From positions 62,001 through 126,000 of the forward strand of contig JAKLEZ010000006.1 in the NCBI GenBank assembly GCA_022711465.1: a stretch of 64,000 bases of DNA, given 5' to 3'. Of this stretch, positions 17,521 through 25,382 are shown in pieces; position 1 is the stretch's first letter, and each line of letters opens with the position of its first letter. The notes beneath the pieces were generated by a model. The model saw only the letters and a list, made by a program, of their open reading frames with translations, did not search any database and was not told the origin of the DNA. The position numbers and the translations under genes were made by a program. This stretch comes from Planctomycetota bacterium (lineage in GTDB: Bacteria; Planctomycetota; Phycisphaerae; UBA1845; PWPN01).

Positions 17521-18171
17521 CTACGCGGCCACAATCTGCTGAGAGGGCTGGGACTCCCGGCGGTTGGTAATGAATACGATCTGGAACAGGTCCACCTGGT
17601 CCAGCTTGTAACGGAAATCGACTTCCAGGCCGGTCTCCTGGATGAGCTCCTGCAGGCAGAGATCGCTCCGCCATCCGAGGTGCTGACAGAGCGGGCAGAG
17701 CCACTTCTCGATCAAGCCGATGATGCGGTTGCTGGAGCGGAAGTGGTTGATGATCACCATCTGACCGCCCGGTCGGGTGACGCGCCGGGTTTCCTCGATC
17801 AGTTTCACCGGATCGCTGACCACGGTGATGACGTGGCTGAGGAGTACGTGGTCAAAGGTGTGGTCAGAGAACGGCAGGACCAGGGCGTTGCCCAGGCAGA
17901 GGTTGACGAAATCGAGGTTATTCTGTTCGATTCGCCGACTCGCCCGGCGGAGCATGCCCTCGCTGAGATCGATCCCGGTCACCCTGGCATGCCGGGGATA
18001 GGAGGGCAGGGCCAGGCCGGTGCCCACGCCGATGTCGAGGACCTTCTCACCCGGGCGGATATGCATCTGTTCGATGGCTCGGGTGGTGCGGCGATGAACG
18101 ATCCCGGGCCAGAGCATGTCGTAGAAATAGGCCCAGACGTTGTAAATGCTGCGCGTAGTTTTTTCTTGCAT
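17521..18171 (-). CDS. PmtA-like SAM methyltransferase
   Basis: 216 residues resembling bacterial phosphatidylethanolamine N-methyltransferase PmtA of the soluble Rhodobacter type. It has YNVWAYFYDMLWPGIVHRRTTRAIEQM at the start, motif I VLDIGVGTGLALPSYP, motif II VTGIDLSEGMLRRA, LPFSDHTFDHVLLSHVITVVSDP, and RPGGQMVIINHF. PmtA would convert phosphatidylethanolamine stepwise to phosphatidylcholine at the membrane surface. Other ubiquinone/lipid methyltransferases look similar, so the substrate is inferred. Ninety bases separate it from the downstream lipoprotein gene on the same strand. Confidence 0.7.
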   Translation of the reverse strand: MQEKTTRSIYNVWAYFYDMLWPGIVHRRTTRAIEQMHIRPGEKVLDIGVGTGLALPSYPRHARVTGIDLSEGMLRRASRRIEQNNLDFVNLCLGNALVLPFSDHTFDHVLLSHVITVVSDPVKLIEETRRVTRPGGQMVIINHFRSSNRIIGLIEKWLCPLCQHLGWRSDLCLQELIQETGLEVDFRYKLDQVDLFQIVFITNRRESQPSQQIVAA

Positions 18172-18399
18172 GGGGCAGCGCCCTCAAGTCCTTGCCATGA
18201 CCAGAGACTAGCTTAGCCATGGATCGCGGGCCACGCAAGCCGCCGGTCTAGCCCGGCGGGGGCGTCTTCCGGGCGGCGAGAACGCGGGTGTCGGGTCCCC
18301 GGCAGCGGCCCGGCGGCAAGAAACGGGCTTCGCGCCTGGCGGAAACGGGGGTGTGGGGCTGCATATGGGACATCAAACCGGGGCTGGGGGGTAACCGAC

Positions 18400-19017
18400 T
18401 CACCGGGCGTACTTGACAGTGCAGCCGTAGGCTTCGGTGCGGCTCTTGGCCACCTCCCGGCCGGCGAGCAGGTCTTCGACGGCGGCCCCGACGAAGTTCT
18501 TCTCGCCCTGGTCGTCGATCGCTCCGGCATACACCAGTTTTCCGGTCTTGTCGATGACGAACAGATGGGGCGTCTTGGTGGCGACGAAGGCGTGTCCCAC
18601 TTTCCCATCCGGGTCCAGGAGCACGGGGTAGTTCAGTCCGGTTTCGGCCGCATAGACGCGGTTGGCCTCCGCCTTCTGGCCGGCGGTCGAGTCCACGCCG
18701 AGCCAGACGACGCCCTTGGCGGCGTACTTGGCGTAGGTTTTCTGCATCACCTGGTCGACCTGTTTTCCCCGGCTTACCGGACAGCCAGGATTCATCCACT
18801 CCAGGACGACGATCTTGCCCTTGAACTCGGATAGGGTAAATGCCTTTCCGTAGGCATCTTTGAGGTTGAAGTCCGGCGCCGGCTTTCCGATCTCGGCGGT
18901 TCTGGCCGCCTCGGATTTGGGCTGGTTCTCACCCGCGGACGCCGCCAAGCTCCAGGAGAAAGCTGCAGCGGCTGCCAGGGCGATCCCGAGCGGTGCGTAG
19001 ACACGTACTTTTTTCAT
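18400..19017 (-). CDS. exported thioredoxin/redoxin-family protein
   Basis: 205 residues. A signal peptide (MKKVRVYAPLGIALAAAAAF...AASAGE) precedes a redoxin fold: IGKPAPDFNLKDAYGKAFTLSEFKGKIVVLEWMNPGCPVSRGKQ, with a single peroxiredoxin-like Cys79 and no CxxC. WLGVDSTAGQKAEANRVY and TKTPHLFVIDKTGKLVYAGAIDD, which carries the cis-Pro, follow. Another Cys is at the C-terminus (AYGCTVKYAR). A thiol peroxidase or periplasmic thiol protein is likely. The start ATG is fixed by an excellent AAGGAG seven to eight bases upstream; 21 codons of open frame before it are ignored. Confidence 0.8.
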   Translation of the reverse strand: MKKVRVYAPLGIALAAAAAFSWSLAASAGENQPKSEAARTAEIGKPAPDFNLKDAYGKAFTLSEFKGKIVVLEWMNPGCPVSRGKQVDQVMQKTYAKYAAKGVVWLGVDSTAGQKAEANRVYAAETGLNYPVLLDPDGKVGHAFVATKTPHLFVIDKTGKLVYAGAIDDQGEKNFVGAAVEDLLAGREVAKSRTEAYGCTVKYAR

Positions 19018-19293
19018 GTTTGATCTCCTTTCGTTCTGGTCAGCGATCGGTCGACTCATCGTCCGATAGCTTATAGTCACGGGGAGGATTCCCGACCAGG
19101 AACGGAGCTAACTCGGAAGGCTGGCTGCTGTCGTGTTTATTGACGCGTGATGGCCTGAAGCGTTCGCGGAATCGTGGTTTCGCCGATTGAACGCCCCGGC
19201 TATCGGGCCTATGATTGGATGAGGAGCGCGAGTTCTGGGGCCTGACGAAGGATCAGGCCGTACTACCGGGTGTGAAGACGGGCAGGGTGTACC

Positions 19294-20070
19294 ATGGCAG
19301 CCAAGGATCTCAAGTGGGTGACTGACGGCTGGCCCTATGTGCCGGGCCAAGTCAGCGTCCGCCGTGTCCGCGGCTCGGACAACCGCATCAAGATTCAGAT
19401 GCGTGTGGACCTGGGCGTTCTCCAGATGGAGACGGTGGGGCGCCCGGACGGCAGTCGCCCGTACGACCACGAATCGCTTCTGGAGTATCACCGGGGTCGG
19501 CTTGAAGCCTCCCGGCGAGCGAACGGCAACGATCTGGGTTTCAACCTGGACAACGACGAGTGTCGCGACCTGCGCGAAGAGGCATTTCAGTACTACCAGC
19601 GTTACCTGGCCAATTTCGTGCTGGAGGACTACGAGGCCGTCGCGAGGGACACGCGTCGCAACATTGAGGTTCTGGATTTGTGCCGCACCTACGCCAGGGA
19701 CGACGAAGACCGCTACTCCCTCGAGGCGTACCGGCCGTACATTGTCATGATGAACAGCCAGAGCCAGGCCCTCGGGGCCATGCGTCTGGGTTCGTATCGT
19801 ACGGCGTTGAAGCACGTCGAGGCCGGGATGCGGGCGATTCGTGACTTTTTCCGGCGAGCCCGCCAGCCCAAGGCTTTCCGCGAGTCGAGTGAGGTTGAGG
19901 TCCTGGGCACACTCCGGAGGGAGATCTTGCGCCGGCTTCCGGTGGACCCGACCCGCGTGGTGCGTCGCAAGCTCAAGAAGGCGATCGAGCAGGAACGGTA
20001 CGAGGATGCGGCCCGCTATCGGGACCAGCTCGAAGCCCTGCTGGGGCACGACCGTCCGTCGGTCGAGTAA
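19294..20070 (+). CDS. UvrB/UvrC-motif protein of unknown function
   Basis: 258 residues. The only recognisable module is the C-terminal UVR motif VRRKLKKAIEQERYEDAARYRDQLEALL (about 222-250), used in UvrB/UvrC and McsA for protein contacts. The N-terminal 80 residues are beta-rich (RVDLGVLQMETVGRPDGSRPYDHESLLEYH). The middle is helical and TPR-like (EEAFQYYQRYLANFVLEDYEAVARDTRRN; ALGAMRLGSYRTALKHVEAGMRAI). No nuclease or kinase residues are seen. Probably an adaptor. Start ATG after GCAGGG. Confidence 0.75.
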   Translation: MAAKDLKWVTDGWPYVPGQVSVRRVRGSDNRIKIQMRVDLGVLQMETVGRPDGSRPYDHESLLEYHRGRLEASRRANGNDLGFNLDNDECRDLREEAFQYYQRYLANFVLEDYEAVARDTRRNIEVLDLCRTYARDDEDRYSLEAYRPYIVMMNSQSQALGAMRLGSYRTALKHVEAGMRAIRDFFRRARQPKAFRESSEVEVLGTLRREILRRLPVDPTRVVRRKLKKAIEQERYEDAARYRDQLEALLGHDRPSVE

Positions 20071-20252
20071 GTCGGCTGGCCCGGCCTTCTTGTCGCCCTC
20101 CCCCCTTCCGGGACAAGTCATTGCCACATGCCGACGCCGGTCAATCGTGCCGACCGGTTCCGCCTGATGCGTGCCGACCATTTGACAGCCGAATCGCTTT
20201 GCCTGACAACAGGGTGTGCGACACCGCCCTGTCGCGAAGTGAGGAACGATCC

Positions 20253-21881
20253 ATGCCGGCGAAAGGTGCCCTGCTGATACGTCACGCCATGATCTACGAC
20301 GGCTCGGGCCAGGCTCCCGGCCGGGGCGAGATCGCGATCGAAGGTGACACCATCGCCGCGGTGGGGCCGTCGCTCGGCATTCAGGCGGGCGTGGAGATCG
20401 ACGCCGAAGGTTTGGCGGTGGCGCCCGGCTTCATCAACATGCTGAGCTGGGCCAACGAGTCGCTCATCCACGACGGGCGATCGCAGAGTGACATCCGGCA
20501 GGGAGTCACGCTCGAGGTGCTGGGCGAAGGCTGTTCTATGGGGCCGTGGAACAGCACGATGAAGAAGGAGGAGCGCGACCTTCAGGCCGACATCAAGTAC
20601 GACATCGAGTGGACGACGCTGGGCGAGTTCCTCGATTACCTGGTTGGGCGCGGCATTTCCTGCAACGTGGCCTCGTTCGTCGGGGCGACCACGGTGCGGG
20701 TCCACGAACTCGGATATGCGGATCGACCGCCGAGCCCGGTGGAACTGGAGCGGATGTGCAGACTGGTCCGCAATGCGATGGCCGAGGGGGCGATGGGAGT
20801 TGCCTCGGCGTTGATTTACACGCCGGGCTTCTTCGCCAAGACTGACGAACTGATCGCCCTGGCCGGCGCGGCTGCGGAGTACGACGGCCTTCACATCTCG
20901 CACATTCGCAACGAAGGGGACAACATCATGGAGGCCCTGGGCGAGTTCCTGACCATCGCGAAGGAAGCGGGAGCCCGCTCGGAGATCTATCATCTGAAGG
21001 CTTCGGGCCGGGCCAACTGGGACAAGATCGAGGGGGTCTTCGAGAAGATCGAGGCGGCGCGGGCCGGCGGTCTGCAGATCACGGCGGACATGTACCCTTA
21101 CCACGCCAGTTCGACCGGCCTGGACAGCATCATGCCCCCCTGGGTCCAGGAGGGTGGTCACCGGGCCTGGGTTGACCGGCTGAAGGACCCGGCGATCCGC
21201 AAGCGTGTCAAGCGCGAGATGAGGGTCCCCAGCACCGCGTGGGACAACGGCTGGCTGTCTGCCGGTTCTCCGGAGAACATTTTACTGGTTGGTTTCCGTT
21301 CCGAGCGGCTGAAACCTCTGGCCGGCCGGACGCTGGCGGAAGTGGCGGCGGCGCGGGGCTGCTCGCCGGAGGACACGGCCATGGACCTGGTCATTGAGGA
21401 CGACAGCCGGGTTGGGGCGTCGTTCTTCAGCATGTCCGAGGACAACATTCGGAAGGAGATTTGCCGGCCGTGGGTCAGTTTCTGTTCCGATTCCGGGTCG
21501 CTGGCCACGGAGGGGGTTTTTCTGAGGAGTCAGCCTCATCCGCGGGCCTACGGCGCGTTTGCCCGGCTGCTCGGGAAGTACGTTCGTGACGAGAAGTTGA
21601 TTCCGCTGCAGGAGGCCGTTCGCCGGCTGACGTCGCTGCCGGCGGAGAACCTGCGTATCCGAGGCCGCGGCCGCCTGGCACCCGGCTACTTTGCGGATGT
21701 AGTGGTCTTTGACCCGGCGGCGGTCCAGGATCACGCGACCTTCCGGCAGCCTCACCAGTATGCCACGGGCGTGGTTCACGTCTGGGTCAACGGCGTGCAG
21801 GTACTCAAGGATGGCGAGCACACCGGGGCCACGCCCGGCCGGGTGGTACGTGGCCCGGGATGGCGACGCACGGTCTGCTAA
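20253..21881 (+). CDS. N-acyl-D-amino-acid deacylase-family amidohydrolase
   Basis: 542 residues of the D-aminoacylase branch of the amidohydrolases, which hydrolyse N-acyl-D-amino acids using a metal in a TIM barrel. Seen are the small beta domain (LIRHAMIYDGSGQAPGRGEIAIEGDTIAAVG), GLHISHIRNEGDNIMEALGEF, IYHLKASGRANW, FCSDSGSL and the closing RGRGRLAPGYFADVVVFDP. The usual strand-1 HxH metal motif after APGFI is replaced by NMLSWANES, and the Cys motif reads GEGCSMGP, so metal binding differs from characterised enzymes. Related paralogues with this change exist in other phyla as I recall. GAGGA sits seven bases before the ATG. The stop overlaps a small convergent gene. Confidence 0.8.
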   Translation: MPAKGALLIRHAMIYDGSGQAPGRGEIAIEGDTIAAVGPSLGIQAGVEIDAEGLAVAPGFINMLSWANESLIHDGRSQSDIRQGVTLEVLGEGCSMGPWNSTMKKEERDLQADIKYDIEWTTLGEFLDYLVGRGISCNVASFVGATTVRVHELGYADRPPSPVELERMCRLVRNAMAEGAMGVASALIYTPGFFAKTDELIALAGAAAEYDGLHISHIRNEGDNIMEALGEFLTIAKEAGARSEIYHLKASGRANWDKIEGVFEKIEAARAGGLQITADMYPYHASSTGLDSIMPPWVQEGGHRAWVDRLKDPAIRKRVKREMRVPSTAWDNGWLSAGSPENILLVGFRSERLKPLAGRTLAEVAAARGCSPEDTAMDLVIEDDSRVGASFFSMSEDNIRKEICRPWVSFCSDSGSLATEGVFLRSQPHPRAYGAFARLLGKYVRDEKLIPLQEAVRRLTSLPAENLRIRGRGRLAPGYFADVVVFDPAAVQDHATFRQPHQYATGVVHVWVNGVQVLKDGEHTGATPGRVVRGPGWRRTVC

Positions 21882-22036
21882 TGCTGGTGTCCCGGCCGAT
21901 GGCCGCGGCGATGATGCACCCACAGGCCGATGAGGCCCGCGATGGCGACGAAGAGGACGATCGCCATGAAGATGATGGCCGCCTGCCGTGCGTCGATGGG
22001 CTCCAGGGGAGCGGGGTAATAGGGATAGAGAGGCAT
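21878..22036 (-). CDS. 52-residue single-helix membrane protein
   Basis: A short gene read directly from the minus strand. The N-terminus MPLYPYYPAPLEPIDARQAA is followed by one transmembrane helix (IIFMAIVLFVAIAGLIGLWV) and a His/Arg-rich tail HHRRGHRPGHQH that could bind metal or acidic lipid heads. A perfect AGGAGG lies six bases before the ATG, and a plausible promoter sits 59 bases further upstream. Its stop overlaps the convergent amidohydrolase stop by a few bases. Function unknown. Confidence 0.65.
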   Translation of the reverse strand: MPLYPYYPAPLEPIDARQAAIIFMAIVLFVAIAGLIGLWVHHRRGHRPGHQH

Positions 22037-22399
22037 AGCCCACCTCCTCTCGCAACGTTACGTGATTCACCCACGACCCCGCGGACGCTGATGAATTTTA
22101 GGCTGGGCAAGAGGCGCGTTTCCACCCTGGTTGCAGATCAGGTTTGAGCCGGTCCGGCTCGCCGCAGTCAGACCATGGGGGCGGTTCGGGGGGCCAAGTG
22201 AGGCGGGGACGGTCGTGGAACGCTGCCGATGGGCAGGCGGGGCCTTGTCCTTCGTGTTCCGCGGGCGCGTGGTGCCCGTCGCCGGGCATCCGATCGGCCG
22301 ATTCCGACTTTCGGAAGATGTCGCTGAACTGCGACTTACGGAGCGATCGAGGTCGACGTGGGCCGGACGGCCGGGCGAGGGGTTGGAGAGCGGGCGAGG
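22037..22399. other. intergenic region with one promoter, otherwise empty
   Basis: The 363 bases between the 52-residue gene and the GH109-like gene (both minus) hold a candidate promoter near the left end. The remainder has open frames without binding sites; I see no RNA gene or terminator. Confidence 0.45.
22095..22124 (-). promoter_or_regulatory. promoter of the 52-residue membrane protein gene
   Basis: Minus-strand TGGAAA and TAAAAT with 18-base spacing; predicted RNA start about 50 bases before the ATG. Confidence 0.4.
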
Positions 22400-23779
22400 T
22401 CAGGCCTCCAGAATGCCCATGGGCGGGGTGGTTTTCCAGCGGCCGCGGGTGAAATCAGGGAAGTCCGCCGGGCGGGAGCGGTTGGCGACCGAGCGGGCGG
22501 TGAGTTCGACCGGAGCGCTCCAGGCGGCGGCGTCGTAGACATCCTGATCGGGGTACTGGCCGGTCCGGAGGGCCCGGATGAGGCGGAAGTCCTCGATGAA
22601 GTCCATTCCCCCGTGGCCGGCGCCCTTGGAGCGGTCCTGCATGGTCTTCCAGAGTGGATGATCGAACTCGGCGCGGTACTTGTCGGCCGGCTCCCAGTCA
22701 TGGCCCTCGGTCCGGCCCTCGAGGTGAATCTGGTCGGGGAAGCCGCGGAAGATGCCCTTGGTGCCCTGGACGACGAGCAGCCGGCTGTAGGGCCGGGGCA
22801 GGTTGGTGTCATGCTGGAGGAGAATGGTCAGGCCTTTGACGGTCTTGATCAGGGTGGAATTGACGTCGCCGAGAAGGTACTTCTCCTTGCGCCGGGGGTC
22901 GTCGGCCGGGAGGTGCTCGGCCGCGTAGGCCTGCAGTCCCTTGGAGGGCCCGCTCATGGAGACGAGGAAATCGAAGCGGTCGCCGCGGTTGATGTTCATG
23001 TACTGGGCGACGGGGCCCAGGCCGTGGGTCGGATAGAGGTTGGCATCGGTCTTCATGGCGTGGACCCGGCGCCAGAGGCCTTCACCTCCTCCGCTGAACT
23101 TGATTCCTCTCAAGTCGTGCATGTAGCCGCACTCGGCGTGGAGCAGCTCGCCGAACAGGCCCTTGCGGACCATGTTCATGATCATCAACTCGCTGCGGTC
23201 GTAGCAGCAGTTTTCCATCATGACCGCGTGCTTGCCCACTTTCTCCGCGGTCTCGACGAGTTCCCAGCAACCCTCGATGGTCAGCGACGCGGGCACTTCC
23301 GTGGCGGCGTGTTTGCCGGCCTTGAGGGCGGCCACGCACACCGGCACGTGCCACTCCCACGGCGTGGCGGTGTAAACCAGGTCGAGTTCCTCCTGGGCGC
23401 ACAACCGCCGGAAGTCCTCCGGTCCCTTGGTGTACGCCGTTGGCTTGGGCTTGCCCGCTTTGGCGCACATCTCCTGTACCCGGGCGGCCTTCTCGGGCAC
23501 GATGTCGCAGACCGCCTTCAGCTCGACGCCCTCGATCTTGAGGAGGTTGTTGACGTGGCCCGTGCCCATGCCGCCGACGCCGACGAAACCCACCCTGATG
23601 GTCTCGCGGGCTTTCGGGGCGGGAATGGTTGCGGCCACGCTCATCCGGGGCATATCGGCGCACCCCTCGGTCGCCAGAGCGGCGAAGACCGTGCCGGCCG
23701 AGGCCAGGGCGGCGTTCTTGAGGAGAGCACGACGGTTGAGGTTGACATCGGATTGGCCAGCGGTGTTGTTCATGATCAT
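22400..23779 (-). CDS. exported GH109-like Gfo/Idh/MocA oxidoreductase
   Basis: 459 residues. A Tat-type leader (LNRRALLKNAALASAGTVFAALATEGC) may also be lipidated at its Cys. The NAD-binding site is RVGFVGVGGMGTGH. The family block CCYDRSELMIMNMVRKGLFGELLHAECGYMHDLRG, WRRVHAMKTDANLYPTHGLGPVAQYMNINRGDR is the signature of GH109, NAD-dependent alpha-N-acetylgalactosaminidases that act by oxidation, elimination and re-reduction. Planctomycetes have many such paralogues with untested substrates, so GalNAc cleavage is inference. A second ATG two codons in has better spacing to AAGGA and may be the true start. Confidence 0.85.
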   Translation of the reverse strand: MIMNNTAGQSDVNLNRRALLKNAALASAGTVFAALATEGCADMPRMSVAATIPAPKARETIRVGFVGVGGMGTGHVNNLLKIEGVELKAVCDIVPEKAARVQEMCAKAGKPKPTAYTKGPEDFRRLCAQEELDLVYTATPWEWHVPVCVAALKAGKHAATEVPASLTIEGCWELVETAEKVGKHAVMMENCCYDRSELMIMNMVRKGLFGELLHAECGYMHDLRGIKFSGGGEGLWRRVHAMKTDANLYPTHGLGPVAQYMNINRGDRFDFLVSMSGPSKGLQAYAAEHLPADDPRRKEKYLLGDVNSTLIKTVKGLTILLQHDTNLPRPYSRLLVVQGTKGIFRGFPDQIHLEGRTEGHDWEPADKYRAEFDHPLWKTMQDRSKGAGHGGMDFIEDFRLIRALRTGQYPDQDVYDAAAWSAPVELTARSVANRSRPADFPDFTRGRWKTTPPMGILEA

Positions 23780-24101
23780 GCATCCTTACGGAGGGACCAG
23801 CGATCGGGTGGGCATCGACACACCCATTGCGCACACAACCAGAGCGCCAGTGTACGAGACGATGGCCGGCCATGTAAAGACCGACCGAGACCGGGCCCGC
23901 TCGACTTCGACGCGGGCTGGCAAGCGCGGAGCCCGATGTTCGGCGCCGATCGCCGATCATCGCGGACACTGTGGACGGACCCGGGGGCAGGCCCGGTGGG
24001 AGCCGGGCGGCCGGTTCCGCCGCCTCTTCCATCGAATACCGGTGCATTCTATCATGGCGACTGCCCGTAACGATTCGATCAGCCGGAAGGAGGCATCCTG
24101 C
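23780..24101. other. divergent intergenic region
   Basis: 322 bases between the GH109-like gene and dprA. Contains the minus-strand promoter listed separately. The dprA side has a ribosome binding site but no clear promoter. Confidence 0.5.
23849..23878 (-). promoter_or_regulatory. promoter of the GH109-like gene
   Basis: Minus-strand TTTACA and TACACT with 18-base spacing, followed by GGCG. RNA start would fall near 23841, about 60 bases before the start codon. Confidence 0.5.
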
Positions 24102-25265
24102 ATGCCGGAGCATCCTCTCGCCCCATCGTCGGTTGCGTCATCGGCGGCGATCGAGCATTTGCGCTGGTCGCTGACACCGGAAGTGGGACCGGTCCTGTTC
24201 GGGCGGCTGATCGAGTGCTTCGGGTCCGCCCAGCAGGCTCTGGGAACGTCGGCCGCTCAGCTGGAACGGGTGGACGGGATTGGGCCGACGACGGCGGACA
24301 AGATCGCGCGGGGGCGTGAAGCGGCCGAGGTGGAGGCGGAGGTCGAGCTGGCCGCCAGGCACGGGGTGCGGATCATCTGCCGGGACGACGCAGAGTACCC
24401 CCGAGCTCTGCTGCACATACCCGACCCGCCCATCTGCCTGTACGTTCGCGGGCAGATTCAGCCGGAGGATGCGGTGGCCGTCGGGATCGTCGGCTCGCGG
24501 CGGTGCACCCTGTACGGTCGCGAGCAGGCCAACCGGTTTGGTTATCAGCTGGCCTCGCAGGGAATCACCGTTGTTTCCGGTCTGGCCCGGGGCGTGGACG
24601 GCGAGTCGCACAAGGGGGCGATCGCGGCCGGCGGGCGAACCCTGGCGGTGCTGGGCAACGGACTGAGCATGATTTACCCGCCGGAGCACCAGGACCTGGC
24701 CGATCGAATCGTTCACCAGGGTGCGGTGCTGAGCGAGCTGCCGATGGCCAGCTCCCCGAACTCCGGCAACTTTCTCCCGCGGAACCGGCTGATCGCCGGA
24801 CTGTCGCTGGGGGTTCTGGTCGTGGAGGCGGCCCGACGAAGCGGGTCGCTGACCACGGGGCGACTGGCCAGCGAGTACAACCGGGAGCTGTTTGCGCTGC
24901 CCGGCCGGGTCGATTCGGAGTACTCCCAGGGGACCAACGCCCTGATCCGCGATCAGCACGCCAAGTGCGTGACCTGCGCGGAGGACATACTCGAGGAGCT
25001 GGGCGAGGTAGGCCAGGCTCTCTCATCCGGGAACGACACACCCGCCGACGAAGCGGTGGAGAGGGCCCCGGCGGCGGTGGGGCTCAAGGTGGAGGAGCAG
25101 CTCCTGTGCAGCGCCCTCGGCCGCCAGGAGCAATCCATCGAGATGCTGGCGGAGGCAACCTCGCTGCCCGCGGGGCGGATTGCGTCCATGCTGATCACCC
25201 TGCAGCTTCGCGGTCTGGCTCGGCAACTGCCGGGCAACCTGTTCGTGCGAGCGAGAGGTCGGTAG
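24102..25265 (+). CDS. dprA: DNA processing protein DprA
   Basis: 387 residues. DprA protects incoming single-stranded DNA and loads RecA during transformation. Seen are an N-terminal helical/HhH-like part (LERVDGIGPTTADKI), the Rossmann-like core VGIVGSRRCTLYGREQA, SGLARGVDGESHKGAIAAGG, LGNGLSMIYPPEH, SELPM...NFLPRNRLIAGLS and VVEAARRSGSLTT, then a C-terminal winged-helix (VEEQLLCSALGRQEQSIEMLAEATSLPAGRIASMLITLQLRGL). AAGGAGG precedes the ATG with eight-base spacing; the long open frame upstream is ignored. Confidence 0.93.
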   Translation: MPEHPLAPSSVASSAAIEHLRWSLTPEVGPVLFGRLIECFGSAQQALGTSAAQLERVDGIGPTTADKIARGREAAEVEAEVELAARHGVRIICRDDAEYPRALLHIPDPPICLYVRGQIQPEDAVAVGIVGSRRCTLYGREQANRFGYQLASQGITVVSGLARGVDGESHKGAIAAGGRTLAVLGNGLSMIYPPEHQDLADRIVHQGAVLSELPMASSPNSGNFLPRNRLIAGLSLGVLVVEAARRSGSLTTGRLASEYNRELFALPGRVDSEYSQGTNALIRDQHAKCVTCAEDILEELGEVGQALSSGNDTPADEAVERAPAAVGLKVEEQLLCSALGRQEQSIEMLAEATSLPAGRIASMLITLQLRGLARQLPGNLFVRARGR

Positions 25266-25346
25266 GCGTACCCAGGGCATGACGGTGCCGAGGTTGCCAG
25301 CGGGCGGCGTTCGGGGTCCGCGTTTCCGGGCGACGGCCGAGTCGGT

Positions 25347-25376
25347 TTGGCGATCGATCCCCGGTCCCGTTAAGCT
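25347..25376 (+). promoter_or_regulatory. candidate promoter of the cyclase gene (leaderless?)
   Basis: TTGGCG and TAAGCT at 18-base spacing, ending six bases before the ATG. No Shine-Dalgarno sequence lies upstream of that ATG. Confidence 0.3.
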
Positions 25377-25382
25377 ACCGGC

